The notes: generated by a model from the sequence alone, not told the origin. DNA of 12,370 bases from an uncultured Porphyromonadaceae bacterium (GCA_905193485.1 CAJJOX010000046.1:1-12370); one strand, 5' to 3'; positions 1-7,184 are shown, counted from the stretch's first letter. Translations and numbers: made by a program.

Positions 1-274
1 GCAGACGAAGTATATTGGCCACATAATAGACAGACAATCCCAAACCGGCCAGACGGAACAACATGTCCGGCCCCCACCAGCAGTCTGCCAGTTCGGAATA
101 GGTATGAACAATTACCGGACGGTTCCCCAAAAGCAGACTGACGACATACAATATAATAAGGAATATGGCCGGCGAAGCATAACGCCACATTCGTCCCCAC
201 TGCAAATATCCCGGCATAGGAATACTCAGAGGATAAATACCTTGCAGGAAACAAGTGCCCACCAAAGCTAAAAG
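1..274 (-). other. Membrane-protein fragment at window edge (end of composite frame)
   Basis: Residues 238-328 of the composite frame are hydrophobic and fit neither tRNA synthetase. Likely membrane segments are [16 protein letters not shown] (238-253), the stretch around [14 protein letters not shown] (274-287) and [17 protein letters not shown] (309-325). A loop containing [11 protein letters not shown] lies between the first two. The pattern of helices and aromatic loops recalls the membrane-embedded N-terminal region of some Bacteroides helix-turn-helix (AraC-type) regulators. That is a weak recollection, and no DNA-binding part is visible because the window ends. The segment has no start of its own; it is joined in frame to the ValRS-like piece at the HPFM tetrapeptide. 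GC is about 49%. It may come from a third gene. Confidence 0.5.
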
Positions 275-985
275 CATGAAAGGATGAAGCAAACGAAGCA
301 AGGCATCGAAGAAACCTAACGTAGCCTCATAAGTAGCCTTGTCGATCGGCTGCTGATACCCCGGTTTTACCATCTCCAGATACCATGAGGAGAACTCATC
401 CCAGAACAATTTATAGACAGCCATCATCGCTTCGCTCAAACGGTATTTGCCAAACAGGTCGTCCATTTCGACGATCTCGTTTTCGGGCATCTTGAAGCGA
501 ATGACCCACTGGTCGCCCCGCGCGATGCGGGCTGCGACCTCCTCTTTCGAGAGAGAGAGCGACGTAGGCAGTTTCTCGCGGATCGAATAGTTGTATGCGA
601 AAGTTTCGCCGCGCGCCTCGTACTCCTTGCGCAGGGCGTCCAACTCCTCGGCAGTATCAAAAGCGTAGTAGGCCCATCCGGACTCCACGAGCTGTTTCGC
701 GTATTTCAGGTAGATGTCGCGCCGCTCGCTCTGGCGGTACGGCGCATGAGGGCCGCCGACGCCGACACCCTCGTCGATCTCGATGCCGCACCACTTGAGC
801 GACTCGAGGATATACTCCTCGGCACCCGGCACGAAACGCTGCGAGTCGGTATCTTCGATACGAAGAATCATCGTACCGCCGTGCCGACGCGCGAACAGGT
901 AGTTATAAAGCGCCGTACGTACGCCGCCGATATGCAGAGGCCCCGTAGGGCTGGGTGCGAAGCGCACCCGGACAGGTCTTTCCAT
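1..985 (-). CDS. gltX: Composite open frame starting as glutamyl-tRNA synthetase (partial, probably chimeric)
   Basis: Residues 1-177 (bases 985-455) are the N-terminal part of a class I glutamyl-tRNA synthetase, which charges tRNA-Glu with glutamate in the cytosol. Visible signatures are [11 protein letters not shown] at 11-21 (the HIGH-type ATP motif), [10 protein letters not shown] at 42-51 and QSERRDIY at 85-92. Of the first 90 residues, 74 match the complete GltX encoded at 4436-5959. After IVEMDDL (171-177) the tRNA-acceptor and KMSKS regions expected of the family never appear. Instead the same frame continues with valyl-tRNA synthetase-like sequence and then membrane protein, open to the window edge (328 codons). 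The start at 985 gives [12 protein letters not shown], matching the family, and lies 6 bases after the stop of the small membrane gene upstream. The N-terminal assignment is secure. That this frame is one real protein is doubtful, and I infer a join between unrelated DNAs. Confidence 0.85.
   Translation of the reverse strand, partial: MERPVRVRFAPSPTGPLHIGGVRTALYNYLFARRHGGTMILRIEDTDSQRFVPGAEEYILESLKWCGIEIDEGVGVGGPHAPYRQSERRDIYLKYAKQLVESGWAYYAFDTAEELDALRKEYEARGETFAYNYSIREKLPTSLSLSKEEVAARIARGDQWVIRFKMPENEIVEMDDLFGKYRLSEAMMAVYKLFWDEFSSWYLEMVKPGYQQPIDKATYEATLGFFDALLRLLHPFMLLALVGTCFLQGIYPLSIPMPGYLQWGRMWRYASPAIFLIILYVVSLLLGNRPVIVHTYSELADCWWGPDMLFRLAGLGLSVYYVANILRL
275..454 (-). other. Valyl-tRNA synthetase-like segment inside the composite frame
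   Basis: Residues 178-237 of the composite frame read as part of the anticodon-binding region of valyl-tRNA synthetase. From memory of the Bacteroidales family, the recognisable strings are [42 protein letters not shown] and RLLHPFM. In intact ValRS the last of these is normally followed by PFITEELW, but here it is followed by unrelated hydrophobic sequence. The segment has no start of its own and lacks the whole catalytic part of the enzyme (about 60 of roughly 870 residues). GC is close to 49%, unlike the roughly 61% of the adjoining gltX part. It is best treated as a fragment brought in by a join, not as a functional domain. The left boundary near 454 and the right boundary near 275 are approximate, because short shared sequence may lie at both. 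Confidence 0.75.
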
Positions 986-991
986 ATTTCG

Positions 992-1264
992 TTACTCTTT
1001 GTTGATTTCCTTTTTATCGTCATGTTCGGATTCGGCCGTCTTGCGACCGGCCGCATCCTGCGCCGCTGCACCCCCTCGGGCAGGTTTGCACAAAGTCGGC
1101 GCCACGGCCCACAGCGCACACATCACCCACACTACGAAGGCACCCGATACCACGCGCCAGACCGCATCGTTCCTCAAAGCGACCACTGCGAGAAGCAGGA
1201 CGAAAAATATCCGTTCCGTCCATCGGGAGGTAAGCGCCCGGGCGATTTTTGCACGATTTCCCAT
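992..1264 (-). CDS. Small two-helix membrane protein of unknown function
   Basis: This 90-residue protein is not one I recognise. It has a basic N-terminus (RAKIAR, RWTER), a hydrophobic segment at about 19-30 (IFFVLLLAVVAL), a second at about 35-56 (VWRVVSGAFVVWVMCALWAVA), and a hydrophilic, charged tail from about 60 (ending HDDKKEINKE). This predicts a small inner-membrane protein with both ends on the same side, probably cytoplasmic given the positive charges. The ATG lies 5 bases after the stop of the SIMPL gene, and its stop lies 6 bases before the ATG of the gltX-like frame. The spacing implies co-transcription and possibly translational coupling. The position between two well-supported genes, with no alternative explanation for the gap, is the main support that it is real. 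No catalytic or binding motif is visible. Confidence 0.65.
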   Translation of the reverse strand: MGNRAKIARALTSRWTERIFFVLLLAVVALRNDAVWRVVSGAFVVWVMCALWAVAPTLCKPARGGAAAQDAAGRKTAESEHDDKKEINKE

Positions 1265-1269
1265 ACCGT

Positions 1270-2001
1270 TTACTTAATGCGGTATTCGACCCGCATGGTG
1301 ATACGGGCTTTTTTCTGCCGGCTCGAGGTGTTGAACGATCCTCCGGCCGAGAACTCCTCGTTGGTATTGGCACCCGTGATCTGGAACACGCCCATACGGG
1401 CCGAAGCCACTCCGCCGAGCTTCGCTCCGGCATTGACCGCGATCTTCTCGGCACGGACACGGGCATCGGCCGATGCTTTCTCGATGAGCGACAACTTCAC
1501 GTCGTCGAGCTTCGTATAGTAATAATCGGGCTGCATAGCCTCGATCGAAACGCCCTGGGCGATCAGCGAAGAGATTTCACGCGAAACATTCTCGACGGCA
1601 TCGACACTCTTCGACTCGACGGTGAAGCCCTGCGAAAGCCGGTAACCGGTAAACCGCTGTCCGGCCCAACTGCCATTGGCCGAATAGACCGGCTCGTACT
1701 GCTTGGTGACGTTCACGAACTGGAAGACCACGGCTTCAGCAGCGATCCCTTTCGAGAGGAGGTAGTCGTACACCTTCTTCTTGCTGGATTCGATCTGCGC
1801 GTATCCCGCTTCGACGTTCTGCGCCTCGGCGGTGATGAAACCGTTCCAGACGATCAGGTCGGACGAGAACTCGGTTTCGCCGAGGCCCGTCACCACGATC
1901 GTCTCCTGCGCGTGGTATTTATATGTGTACGCCCTTGCGAGCAACCAGGCACTGACGACGATCGCCGCACCGATGATGAGGTACTTCCAATACGCTTTCA
2001 T
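1270..2001 (-). CDS. SIMPL (DUF541/YggE-like) domain protein
   Basis: A 243-residue protein with one N-terminal membrane anchor (about 7-23, YLIIGAAIVVSAWLLAR) followed by an exported SIMPL domain. Features typical of the family are the opening strand ETIVVTGLGETEF (about 33-45), the helix with paired lysines and the repeated hydrophobic strands. Near the C-terminus are KASADARVRAEKIAVNAGAKLG and MGVFQITGAN, followed by a closing strand ARITMRVEYRIK. SIMPL proteins (E. coli YggE is one) are membrane-anchored or periplasmic, have been linked to oxidative-stress protection, and have no settled biochemical activity, so the role here is open. It is the first gene of a tight minus-strand group with the small membrane protein and the gltX-like frame. 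The ATG at 2001 directly precedes the anchor. I could not find a convincing TAnnTTTG element upstream on its own strand. Confidence 0.85.
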   Translation of the reverse strand: MKAYWKYLIIGAAIVVSAWLLARAYTYKYHAQETIVVTGLGETEFSSDLIVWNGFITAEAQNVEAGYAQIESSKKKVYDYLLSKGIAAEAVVFQFVNVTKQYEPVYSANGSWAGQRFTGYRLSQGFTVESKSVDAVENVSREISSLIAQGVSIEAMQPDYYYTKLDDVKLSLIEKASADARVRAEKIAVNAGAKLGGVASARMGVFQITGANTNEEFSAGGSFNTSSRQKKARITMRVEYRIK

Positions 2002-2021
2002 AACCGTAATATTTTAAGAAT

Positions 2022-2029
2022 TATATTTG
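2022..2029 (+). promoter_or_regulatory. Orphan TAnnTTTG promoter-like element
   Basis: TATATTTG matches the Bacteroidota -7 consensus exactly and points rightward. No plus-strand gene follows before the antisense 3' end of ychF. It may be a chance match, or the promoter of a divergent gene lost at a join. It lies 21 bases upstream of the SIMPL start but in the opposite orientation. Confidence 0.25.
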
Positions 2030-2110
2030 CTAACCCGCCGCAATTCATCGGCCGCTTCCGGTCCGGCGTTTTCAACAGGACACGATCACCGCATCCGGCG
2101 GCGCCCCGCC

Positions 2111-2130
2111 CGCTACCGTAAACGGCAGCG
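2111..2130 (-). terminator. Hairpin just after the ychF stop
   Basis: CGCTACC (2111-2117) pairs with GGCAGCG (2124-2130) with one G-T pair and a 6-base loop. On the ychF strand it begins 5 bases after the stop codon, which fits a transcription terminator. No U-tract follows (the next bases are GC-rich), so intrinsic termination is uncertain. Confidence 0.35.
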
Positions 2131-2135
2131 CGGCA

Positions 2136-3239
2136 CTACACGTTGAACAGGAAGTGCATGATGTCGCCGTCCTGTACCACATATTCCTTGCCTTCGACAT
2201 TCATCTTGCCTGCCGAACGCACGGCCGCCTCGCTGCCGAGGGTCACATAGTCGTCATATTTGATCACTTCGGCGCGTATGAAGCCTTTTTCAAAGTCGGT
2301 GTGGATGATGCCGGCGCATTTCGGCGCTTTGCTGCCGCGCATGAATGTCCAGGCACGCACTTCGTCTTCTCCGGCGGTGAAAAATGTCTGAAGGTCGAGC
2401 AAGGCGTATGCGGAACGGATCAGCCGCGATACGCCCGATTCTTCGAGTCCTATCGACTCGAGAAACTCCTGACGGTCCTCAAACGTTTCGAGTTCGGCAA
2501 TTTCAGCTTCGGTCTGCGCAGCCACAATCAGGATCTGCGCGCCTTCGTCCTTCACGGCTTCGCGCACGGCGTCGACGTAAGCGTTGCCTGTAGCTGCTGA
2601 AGCGTCGTCGACGTTGCATACATAAAGCACCGGCTTGTTGGTGAGGAGGAAGAGGTCGCGGGCAAAGCGCTGCTCGTCAGGAGTCTCGATCTCAACGGAG
2701 CGTGCCGGACGACCCTGCTGCAAGGCTTCCTGATATTTAAGGAGCACTTCATATTGCATCCTGGCAATTTTGTCGCCGCCGGTCTGAGCCTGCTTCTGCG
2801 TTTTTGCAATGCGGCTTTCCACCGTTTCGAGATCTTTGATCAATAGCTCGTAGTCGATGATCTCCTTGTCGCGCACAGGGTCGACGGTGCCGTCGACATG
2901 GGTGATGTTGTCGTCGTCGAAACAGCGCAGCACGTGTATGATGGCATCTGTTTCGCGGATGTTGGCCAGAAATTTGTTGCCCAGACCCTCGCCTTTGCTG
3001 GCGCCTTTCACGAGCCCGGCGATGTCGACAATCTCAACCGTCGCCGGCACAATGCTGCGCGGATTGCACATCTCGACAAGCCGGTTGAGTCGTTCGTCGG
3101 GCACCGTGATCACGCCCACATTGGGCTCTATGGTGCAAAACGGGAAGTTGGCCGATTGGGCTTTTGCGTTTGACAGACAGTTGAAGAGAGTGGATTTTCC
3201 TACGTTGGGCAGCCCAACGATGCCGCATTGTAATGCCAT
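2136..3239 (-). CDS. ychF: YchF/Obg-family ATPase (redox-regulated ATPase YchF)
   Basis: A 367-residue protein, the usual length for YchF (E. coli: 363). YchF is a cytosolic TRAFAC-class P-loop protein that binds ribosomes, prefers ATP over GTP in studied members and affects translation and oxidative-stress responses. The P-loop is GLPNVGKST at 9-17. The switch region holds the phosphate-binding [16 protein letters not shown] at 72-87, and the helical insert follows. The position of the guanine-specifying NKxD motif reads NVDD (209-212), in line with the relaxed base specificity of YchF. The C-terminal TGS domain spans roughly 284-367 and ends [14 protein letters not shown], as in Bacteroidales homologues. 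[17 protein letters not shown] is the expected family start. It follows the lipid kinase gene on the same strand with a 51-base gap that holds its own promoter-like element, so it can be transcribed separately. Confidence 0.96.
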   Translation of the reverse strand: MALQCGIVGLPNVGKSTLFNCLSNAKAQSANFPFCTIEPNVGVITVPDERLNRLVEMCNPRSIVPATVEIVDIAGLVKGASKGEGLGNKFLANIRETDAIIHVLRCFDDDNITHVDGTVDPVRDKEIIDYELLIKDLETVESRIAKTQKQAQTGGDKIARMQYEVLLKYQEALQQGRPARSVEIETPDEQRFARDLFLLTNKPVLYVCNVDDASAATGNAYVDAVREAVKDEGAQILIVAAQTEAEIAELETFEDRQEFLESIGLEESGVSRLIRSAYALLDLQTFFTAGEDEVRAWTFMRGSKAPKCAGIIHTDFEKGFIRAEVIKYDDYVTLGSEAAVRSAGKMNVEGKEYVVQDGDIMHFLFNV

Positions 3240-3278
3240 AATATGATGTTGAGATGGATTGTTGTTAGTTTAGCGGTG

Positions 3279-3286
3279 CAAATTTA
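3279..3286 (-). promoter_or_regulatory. TAnnTTTG -7 element for ychF
   Basis: Read on the minus strand, the bases are TAAATTTG, an exact match to the Bacteroidota -7 consensus. It lies about 40 bases before the ychF ATG, which predicts a leader of roughly 30-35 bases. No clear -33 TTTG was found; that region would overlap the 3' end of the lipid kinase gene. Confidence 0.55.
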
Positions 3287-3290
3287 CACA

Positions 3291-4259
3291 TTATTTTTTG
3301 AACAGCGAGCGCAATGTGTAGCCTATGTCGTTGAACATCGAGATTATCGGCGTAAGCAGCGGCCTGATCGGGGTATCGGCACCGGGCGTGAATATCCTGA
3401 GCGAATGTTCGTGGCATTCCACGTCGAGTTCGGGCTGCATGATCAGCGGCTCGCCGTCAATATGACACGGGCCTTCCTTTTTTCGTGAAATGTGCACGTG
3501 TTTGGCCTTGAACGTGTGGATGAGCATGTTTTTCTCGATTGTTCCGGCCATAAGGTCGAGCCCCACGAGGGCAGTGGTCAATACGTTGCCATAGTGGATG
3601 ATGGTCACGTCGAAGAGTCCGTCGCATATCGAGGCATGGGGCGCAATGTAGGCATTGTTGCCGTATTGTGATGCATTGCACACGGCCACGACGAAAGCTC
3701 TTTCTGTGATTACATCGCCGTTGGCCGAGATTACGTATTCTTCCGGCTCATAGTGCATGTATTCGTTAAACGTGTTTTTGACGTATGTCATTTTGCCACG
3801 ATGCTTCGACTGTGCGAACTTGTGGCTTACGGCTGCGTCGAAGCCGGTGCCGAATGTGCAGAAAAACGGCTTGCCGTTGACCGTGCAGTGATCGCAGGTC
3901 ATGGCGTCGCCATTTGCGATGATTTCGATGGCGGCATATACGTCGATCGGTATGTTGAGGTGGCGTGCCAGTCCGTTGCCCGAACCGCACGGAATGATGC
4001 CGAGGGTCACATTCGAGCCGCATAGGGCGGCTGCCGTTTCGTTGACGGTGCCGTCGCCGCCGGCGGCAAGCACCATGGTATAGCCGGCTGATATTGCCTC
4101 ACGTGCCAGATTGGTGGCGTCGCCCGCGGCCTTCGTCCACACGGTGTCGACATCGATGCCTGTTGCCGACAGACGTGCTGTGACGCGTTCGTCGAGCCCT
4201 TTCTTGTTGCCGGTGCCCGAAATGGGGTTGATTATCAGCAGTGCTTTTTTCTTTTCCAT
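3291..4259 (-). CDS. Diacylglycerol kinase family lipid kinase (YegS/DgkB-like)
   Basis: A 322-residue protein of the DAGK catalytic fold, which phosphorylates lipid hydroxyls with ATP (diacylglycerol in DgkB; the substrate here is not certain, and sphingoid lipids are possible in Bacteroidales). Key motifs are NPISGTGNK at 11-19, the nucleotide-binding GGDGTVNE at 67-74 and GSGNGLARHL around 92-101. Also present are FGTGFDAAVSHKF in the second domain and CHIDGEP near the C-terminal third. It has no signal peptide or membrane segment, so it is probably cytosolic and acts at the inner membrane surface. MEKKKALLIINP is the typical family start. It is transcribed divergently from the complete gltX across a 176-base gap and lies upstream of ychF on the same strand. 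The family is clear; the substrate is not. Confidence 0.93.
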   Translation of the reverse strand: MEKKKALLIINPISGTGNKKGLDERVTARLSATGIDVDTVWTKAAGDATNLAREAISAGYTMVLAAGGDGTVNETAAALCGSNVTLGIIPCGSGNGLARHLNIPIDVYAAIEIIANGDAMTCDHCTVNGKPFFCTFGTGFDAAVSHKFAQSKHRGKMTYVKNTFNEYMHYEPEEYVISANGDVITERAFVVAVCNASQYGNNAYIAPHASICDGLFDVTIIHYGNVLTTALVGLDLMAGTIEKNMLIHTFKAKHVHISRKKEGPCHIDGEPLIMQPELDVECHEHSLRIFTPGADTPIRPLLTPIISMFNDIGYTLRSLFKK

Positions 4260-4305
4260 TTTGTTTTTGACGGTGATTTGACAGATGCAGATCAGCGAGA
4301 GGATG

Positions 4306-4313
4306 CAAAGATA
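4306..4313 (-). promoter_or_regulatory. TAnnTTTG -7 element for the lipid kinase gene
   Basis: On the minus strand this reads TATCTTTG, an exact consensus match about 47 bases before the ATG. A TTGG at 4334-4337 (minus strand) sits about 20 bases further upstream, in the range of a -33 element. The region between the two divergent genes holds one such element on each strand. Confidence 0.55.
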
Positions 4314-4397
4314 ACTATTATTAACGATGATGCCAACAAAAACGACTGGCTTGTAGCCTTATTTTGAAAGGTCAGGGGATGATTGCAAATTATTTTG

Positions 4398-4405
4398 TAA
4401 TTTTG
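4398..4405 (+). promoter_or_regulatory. TAnnTTTG -7 element for gltX
   Basis: TAATTTTG matches the Bacteroidota -7 consensus and lies 31 bases before the gltX ATG at 4436. This predicts a short leader of about 25 bases. The -33 region is weak. The short A-rich leader has no Shine-Dalgarno sequence, as is usual in the phylum. Confidence 0.6.
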
Positions 4406-4435
4406 CAGTCATAAACATTAAAACACTGAAATAGA

Positions 4436-5959
4436 ATGGAAAGAAAAGTAAGGGTGCGTTTCGCACCGTCGCCCACGGGACCGCTGCATATAGGCGGCGT
4501 GCGCACCGCGCTCTACAACTACCTTTTTGCCCGCCAGAACGGCGGCGATATGATTCTTCGCATTGAGGATACCGACTCGCAGCGTTTCGTGCCCGGTGCC
4601 GAAGACTATATCAACGAAGCGCTTGCCTGGCTCGGCATCGGAATTGACGAGGGTGTGCGAGAAGGCGGCAAATATGGCCCTTACAAGCAGAGCGAGCGCC
4701 GCGACATCTACCGCGAGCATGTGAAGATGCTCCTTGATGCCGGCCGCGCCTATATCGCGTTCGACACTCCCGAAGAACTCGCTGCGGCGCGTGAGTCGAA
4801 GTCCAATTTCCAGTACGATGCTTCGACGCGCATGTCGATGCGCAATTCGCTCTCCATGCCGGCCGACGAGGTGAAGGCTCTCATCGACGGTGGCGCCAAA
4901 TATGTGGTGCGCTTTAAGATCGAGCCCGGACGCGATGTCGAGGTCAACGACCTGCTGCGTGGCAAAGTGACCATCAATTCGTCAATTCTTGACGATAAGG
5001 TGCTCTACAAGAGCGCCGATGATCTGCCCACCTATCACCTTGCAAATATCGTCGACGACCATCTGATGGAGGTGACCCACGTGATCCGTGGAGAGGAGTG
5101 GCTTCCGTCGGCTCCGCTTCATGTGCTTCTTTACGAGGCGTTCGGCTGGGCCGACACCATGCCCGCTTTTGTCCATCTGCCGCTTCTGCTCAAACCCGAC
5201 GGAAAGGGCAAGCTGAGCAAACGCGACGGCGACCGCCTCGGCTTCCCTGTGTTCCCTCTTGAATGGCACGATCCCAAAAGCGGTGAAATATCCTCCGGCT
5301 ACCGCGAGCGCGGATACCTGCCCGAAGCCGTAGTCAATTTCCTCGCCCTGCTCGGATGGAATCCCGGCGACGACACCGAGATAATGTCGATGGACGAGCT
5401 GATAGCCAAATTCTCTTTCGACCACTGCTCGCGTTCGGGTGCCAAATTTGATTTTGAAAAAGGCAAATGGTTCAATCACAAATATCTTCAGGAAATGGGC
5501 GACGAAGCCCTCGCGCAGCTCTATAAACCGGTGCTCGCCGCTCACGGCGTCGATCCTTCGGCATGGAGCGACGGGTATATCGCCCGTGTTGTCGGTCTGG
5601 TCAAGGGCCGCATCAACTTTGTGGGCGATCTGTGGGAGCAGAGCCGCTTCTTTTTTGTGGAGCCTGCCGAATATGAAGAGAAATCTGTGCGCAAACGCTG
5701 GAATGCCGATATGCCCGCAATCATGGCAGAGCTTGTCGAGGTGCTCGAAGGCGCCGATTCGTTCGATGCCAAGGTGCTTGAGCCGGTGGTGCTCGGCTGG
5801 ATCGCCGACAAGGGTTATCACCTCGGCAATGTGATGAACGCTTTCCGCCTCACCGTGGTGGGCGAATGTAAGGGACCACACATGTTTGACATCACAGAGC
5901 TTCTCGGCCGCGACGAAACCATACGCCGCATCCGCCTCGGCATCGAACGCCTAGGCTGA
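4436..5959 (+). CDS. gltX: Glutamyl-tRNA synthetase (complete)
   Basis: A 507-residue class I aminoacyl-tRNA synthetase that attaches glutamate to tRNA-Glu in the cytosol. The N-terminal Rossmann fold carries [11 protein letters not shown] at 11-21 (HIGH motif) and [10 protein letters not shown] at 42-51. [20 protein letters not shown] at 201-220 and the KMSKS-equivalent KLSKR at 259-263 complete the active site. After KLSKR comes an insert beginning around GFPVFPLEW (269-277) and leading into [19 protein letters not shown], a form I associate with Bacteroidota GluRS. The C-terminal half is the helical anticodon-binding domain. Length fits the family, and the start gives [12 protein letters not shown]. 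It has its own promoter-like element and ends at a strong hairpin terminator. Its N-terminus resembles the truncated gltX-like frame at 455-985 (74 of the first 90 residues identical). One genome would not be expected to carry both. Confidence 0.97.
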   Translation: MERKVRVRFAPSPTGPLHIGGVRTALYNYLFARQNGGDMILRIEDTDSQRFVPGAEDYINEALAWLGIGIDEGVREGGKYGPYKQSERRDIYREHVKMLLDAGRAYIAFDTPEELAAARESKSNFQYDASTRMSMRNSLSMPADEVKALIDGGAKYVVRFKIEPGRDVEVNDLLRGKVTINSSILDDKVLYKSADDLPTYHLANIVDDHLMEVTHVIRGEEWLPSAPLHVLLYEAFGWADTMPAFVHLPLLLKPDGKGKLSKRDGDRLGFPVFPLEWHDPKSGEISSGYRERGYLPEAVVNFLALLGWNPGDDTEIMSMDELIAKFSFDHCSRSGAKFDFEKGKWFNHKYLQEMGDEALAQLYKPVLAAHGVDPSAWSDGYIARVVGLVKGRINFVGDLWEQSRFFFVEPAEYEEKSVRKRWNADMPAIMAELVEVLEGADSFDAKVLEPVVLGWIADKGYHLGNVMNAFRLTVVGECKGPHMFDITELLGRDETIRRIRLGIERLG

Positions 5960-5967
5960 TAAATCAA

Positions 5968-6025
5968 GGCATGACAAAAGCCGTTGTCTGATGATTGCAG
6001 GCAACGGCTTTTGCTATATCATGCC
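5968..6025. terminator. Two-way hairpin terminator between gltX and the ROK kinase gene
   Basis: CAAAAGCCGTTG (5975-5986) and CAACGGCTTTTG (6002-6013) are perfect inverted repeats. Three further pairs (CTG 5988-5990 with CAG 5998-6000), plus a T-G pair, leave a loop of about 7 bases. The A-run on the left arm and the T-run on the right arm supply a U-tract in either direction. An outer pair, GGCATGA (5968-5974) and TCATGCC (6019-6025), extends the structure across a 5-base bulge. It sits between two converging genes and probably ends both transcripts. Confidence 0.85.
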
Positions 6026-6047
6026 GGATATGTGACGGCTTAATGTC

Positions 6048-7070
6048 TTAGGCCTGGGGTGCAGCGGGTGCAGCCGATGCAGGCTGTGCCAGAGTGGCGG
6101 TGACCGGTTTGGCTTCCCAGCCGAGGGCGCTCGCACCGAGCACGGCGGCGTCGGCTTCTTTGAGTTCCGACTGAAGAACTTTCACTTTGCCTTTCCAGAT
6201 GCTGAGCATGTTGCGCTCCATCGATTCGCGGAGCGGTTTCAGCAACAGTTCGCCCGATTTTGCAAGGCCGCCGAAGAGCACGAATGCTTCGGGCGCCGAG
6301 AATACGGTGAAGTCGGCGAGAGCCTGACCGAGAATGTCGCCTGTGTAGTCAAACACTTTCTTGGCCAGTTCATCGCCTGCCATGGCTGCGTCATAAACGT
6401 CTTTCGAGGTGATGTCATCGATCGGAAGATTGCGGAGCAGCGAGGGGGTGTCGGTGATTTCGAGATATTCGCGGGCGGTGCGTGCCACGCCGGTTGCCGA
6501 ACAGTAGGTTTCGAGGCATCCGGTGCGTCCGCAGCCGCACAGGCGTCCGTTGTTGCGTTTCATGATCACGTGGCCGAGCTCGCCGGCAAAACCGTCGTGA
6601 CCATACACAAGCTGGCCGTTGATCACTATGCCCGAGCCTACGCCGGTGCCGAGCGTGATCATGATGAAATCTTTCAGTCCGCGTGCCACACCGTAGGTCA
6701 TCTCGCCGATGGCGGCGGCGTTGGCGTCATTGGTGATGGCCACAGGGATGCCGAACTTGTCGCTCAGCATCTGGGCGAAAGGTATCGGGGTGGGCCATGG
6801 GAGATTGACGCCGTCTTCGATCATGCCGGTGAAAAAGTTGGCATTGGGGGCGCCGACGCCTATGCCGTAGATCTTGCCTTCGGCGTCGATCGATTTGATC
6901 AGGCGTGAGCATTCGTCGTAGAGCTCGTCGATATAATCGTTGATATTGGCGTGCTTGCGCGTTTTGATGGAGTTGCTTGCGAGCACGATGCCGCGGGCGT
7001 CGACAATGCCGAACACAGTGTTTGTGCCGCCCATGTCTATGCCGATTACATAAGGCTTGGAGTTAGTCAT
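6048..7070 (-). CDS. ROK-family sugar kinase (glucokinase-like)
   Basis: A 340-residue kinase of the ROK family, members of which phosphorylate glucose, N-acetylglucosamine, N-acetylmannosamine and similar sugars with ATP. The phosphate-binding motif is IGIDMGGTNTVFG at 9-21. NDANAAAIGE at 114-123 holds the likely catalytic base Asp115. TLGTGVGSGIVING lies at 139-152. The sugar-binding GELGHVIM (163-170) contributes His167, and with CGCGRTGCLE (178-187) the zinc-binding Cys178, Cys180 and Cys185. A full zinc site and the absence of an N-terminal helix-turn-helix argue for an enzyme rather than a NagC/XylR-type repressor. The last about 20 residues are a low-complexity Ala/Pro tail (AQPASAAPAAPQA) beyond the fold. 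The start at 7070 gives MTNSKPYVIGIDMGG, close to the motif as in homologues. The gene converges on gltX and diverges from the peptidase gene. Exact sugar specificity cannot be read from the sequence. Confidence 0.92.
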   Translation of the reverse strand: MTNSKPYVIGIDMGGTNTVFGIVDARGIVLASNSIKTRKHANINDYIDELYDECSRLIKSIDAEGKIYGIGVGAPNANFFTGMIEDGVNLPWPTPIPFAQMLSDKFGIPVAITNDANAAAIGEMTYGVARGLKDFIMITLGTGVGSGIVINGQLVYGHDGFAGELGHVIMKRNNGRLCGCGRTGCLETYCSATGVARTAREYLEITDTPSLLRNLPIDDITSKDVYDAAMAGDELAKKVFDYTGDILGQALADFTVFSAPEAFVLFGGLAKSGELLLKPLRESMERNMLSIWKGKVKVLQSELKEADAAVLGASALGWEAKPVTATLAQPASAAPAAPQA

Positions 7071-7101
7071 CTGATATTGATTTAATATTTGGTTGTTTTC
7101 G

Positions 7102-7109
7102 CAAAGGTA
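7102..7109 (-). promoter_or_regulatory. TAnnTTTG -7 element for the ROK kinase gene
   Basis: On the minus strand this reads TACCTTTG, an exact consensus match 32 bases upstream of the ATG at 7070. This predicts a leader of about 26 bases. The upstream -33 region is not clear. Confidence 0.55.
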
Positions 7110-7174
7110 ATTAAAATCTGTTATCGAACCACTTTTTTTGGCCTGATTTTGCAGCGGGGTTGCTCTTTAATGCG

Positions 7175-7182
7175 TAATTTTG
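7175..7182 (+). promoter_or_regulatory. TAnnTTTG -7 element abutting the peptidase start
   Basis: TAATTTTG lies only 2 bases before the tandem ATGATG at 7185-7190. A TTTG at 7148-7151 is a possible -33 element, 23 bases upstream. If this is the promoter, the transcript would begin at or within the start codons, giving a leaderless or nearly leaderless mRNA. An alternative in-frame ATG at 7170 would place the element inside the gene. Confidence 0.4.
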
Positions 7183-7184
7183 CA

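Larger units (their letters stand above)
2002..2135. other. Intergenic gap between SIMPL gene and ychF; possible contig seam
   Basis: This 134-base gap has two unlike halves. Bases about 2003-2030 are AT-rich, as expected of an upstream region. Bases about 2031-2135 are very GC-rich (runs such as ggcggcgccccgccc) and carry no open frame or recognisable RNA. The GC-rich part contains one hairpin next to the ychF stop. A promoter-like element at 2022-2029 points toward ychF's 3' end, where no plus-strand gene exists. Together with the second gltX to the right, this makes the gap a candidate place where two genomes were joined, but the sequence alone does not prove it. Confidence 0.4.

Noticed and set aside
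1..985. A genuine three-domain GluRS-ValRS-membrane fusion protein forming a new system.
   Set aside because: The pieces are incomplete and lack key catalytic regions, base composition shifts at the first join, and a complete gltX is present elsewhere. A contig artefact explains all of this with fewer assumptions.
1249..2121. A 290-codon plus-strand open frame antisense to the SIMPL gene.
   Set aside because: No family features, no promoter or start context; the minus-strand SIMPL domain accounts for the coding signal.
4487..4498. HIGG in place of HIGH in GltX as a possible active-site defect.
   Set aside because: HIGG or HVGG followed by xRTAL is normal in glutamyl-tRNA synthetases.
4982..5881. 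A 299-codon open frame antisense to gltX.
   Set aside because: It lies wholly inside the complete gltX, shows no recognisable motif, and is the kind of long antisense frame that codon bias in GC-rich genes produces.
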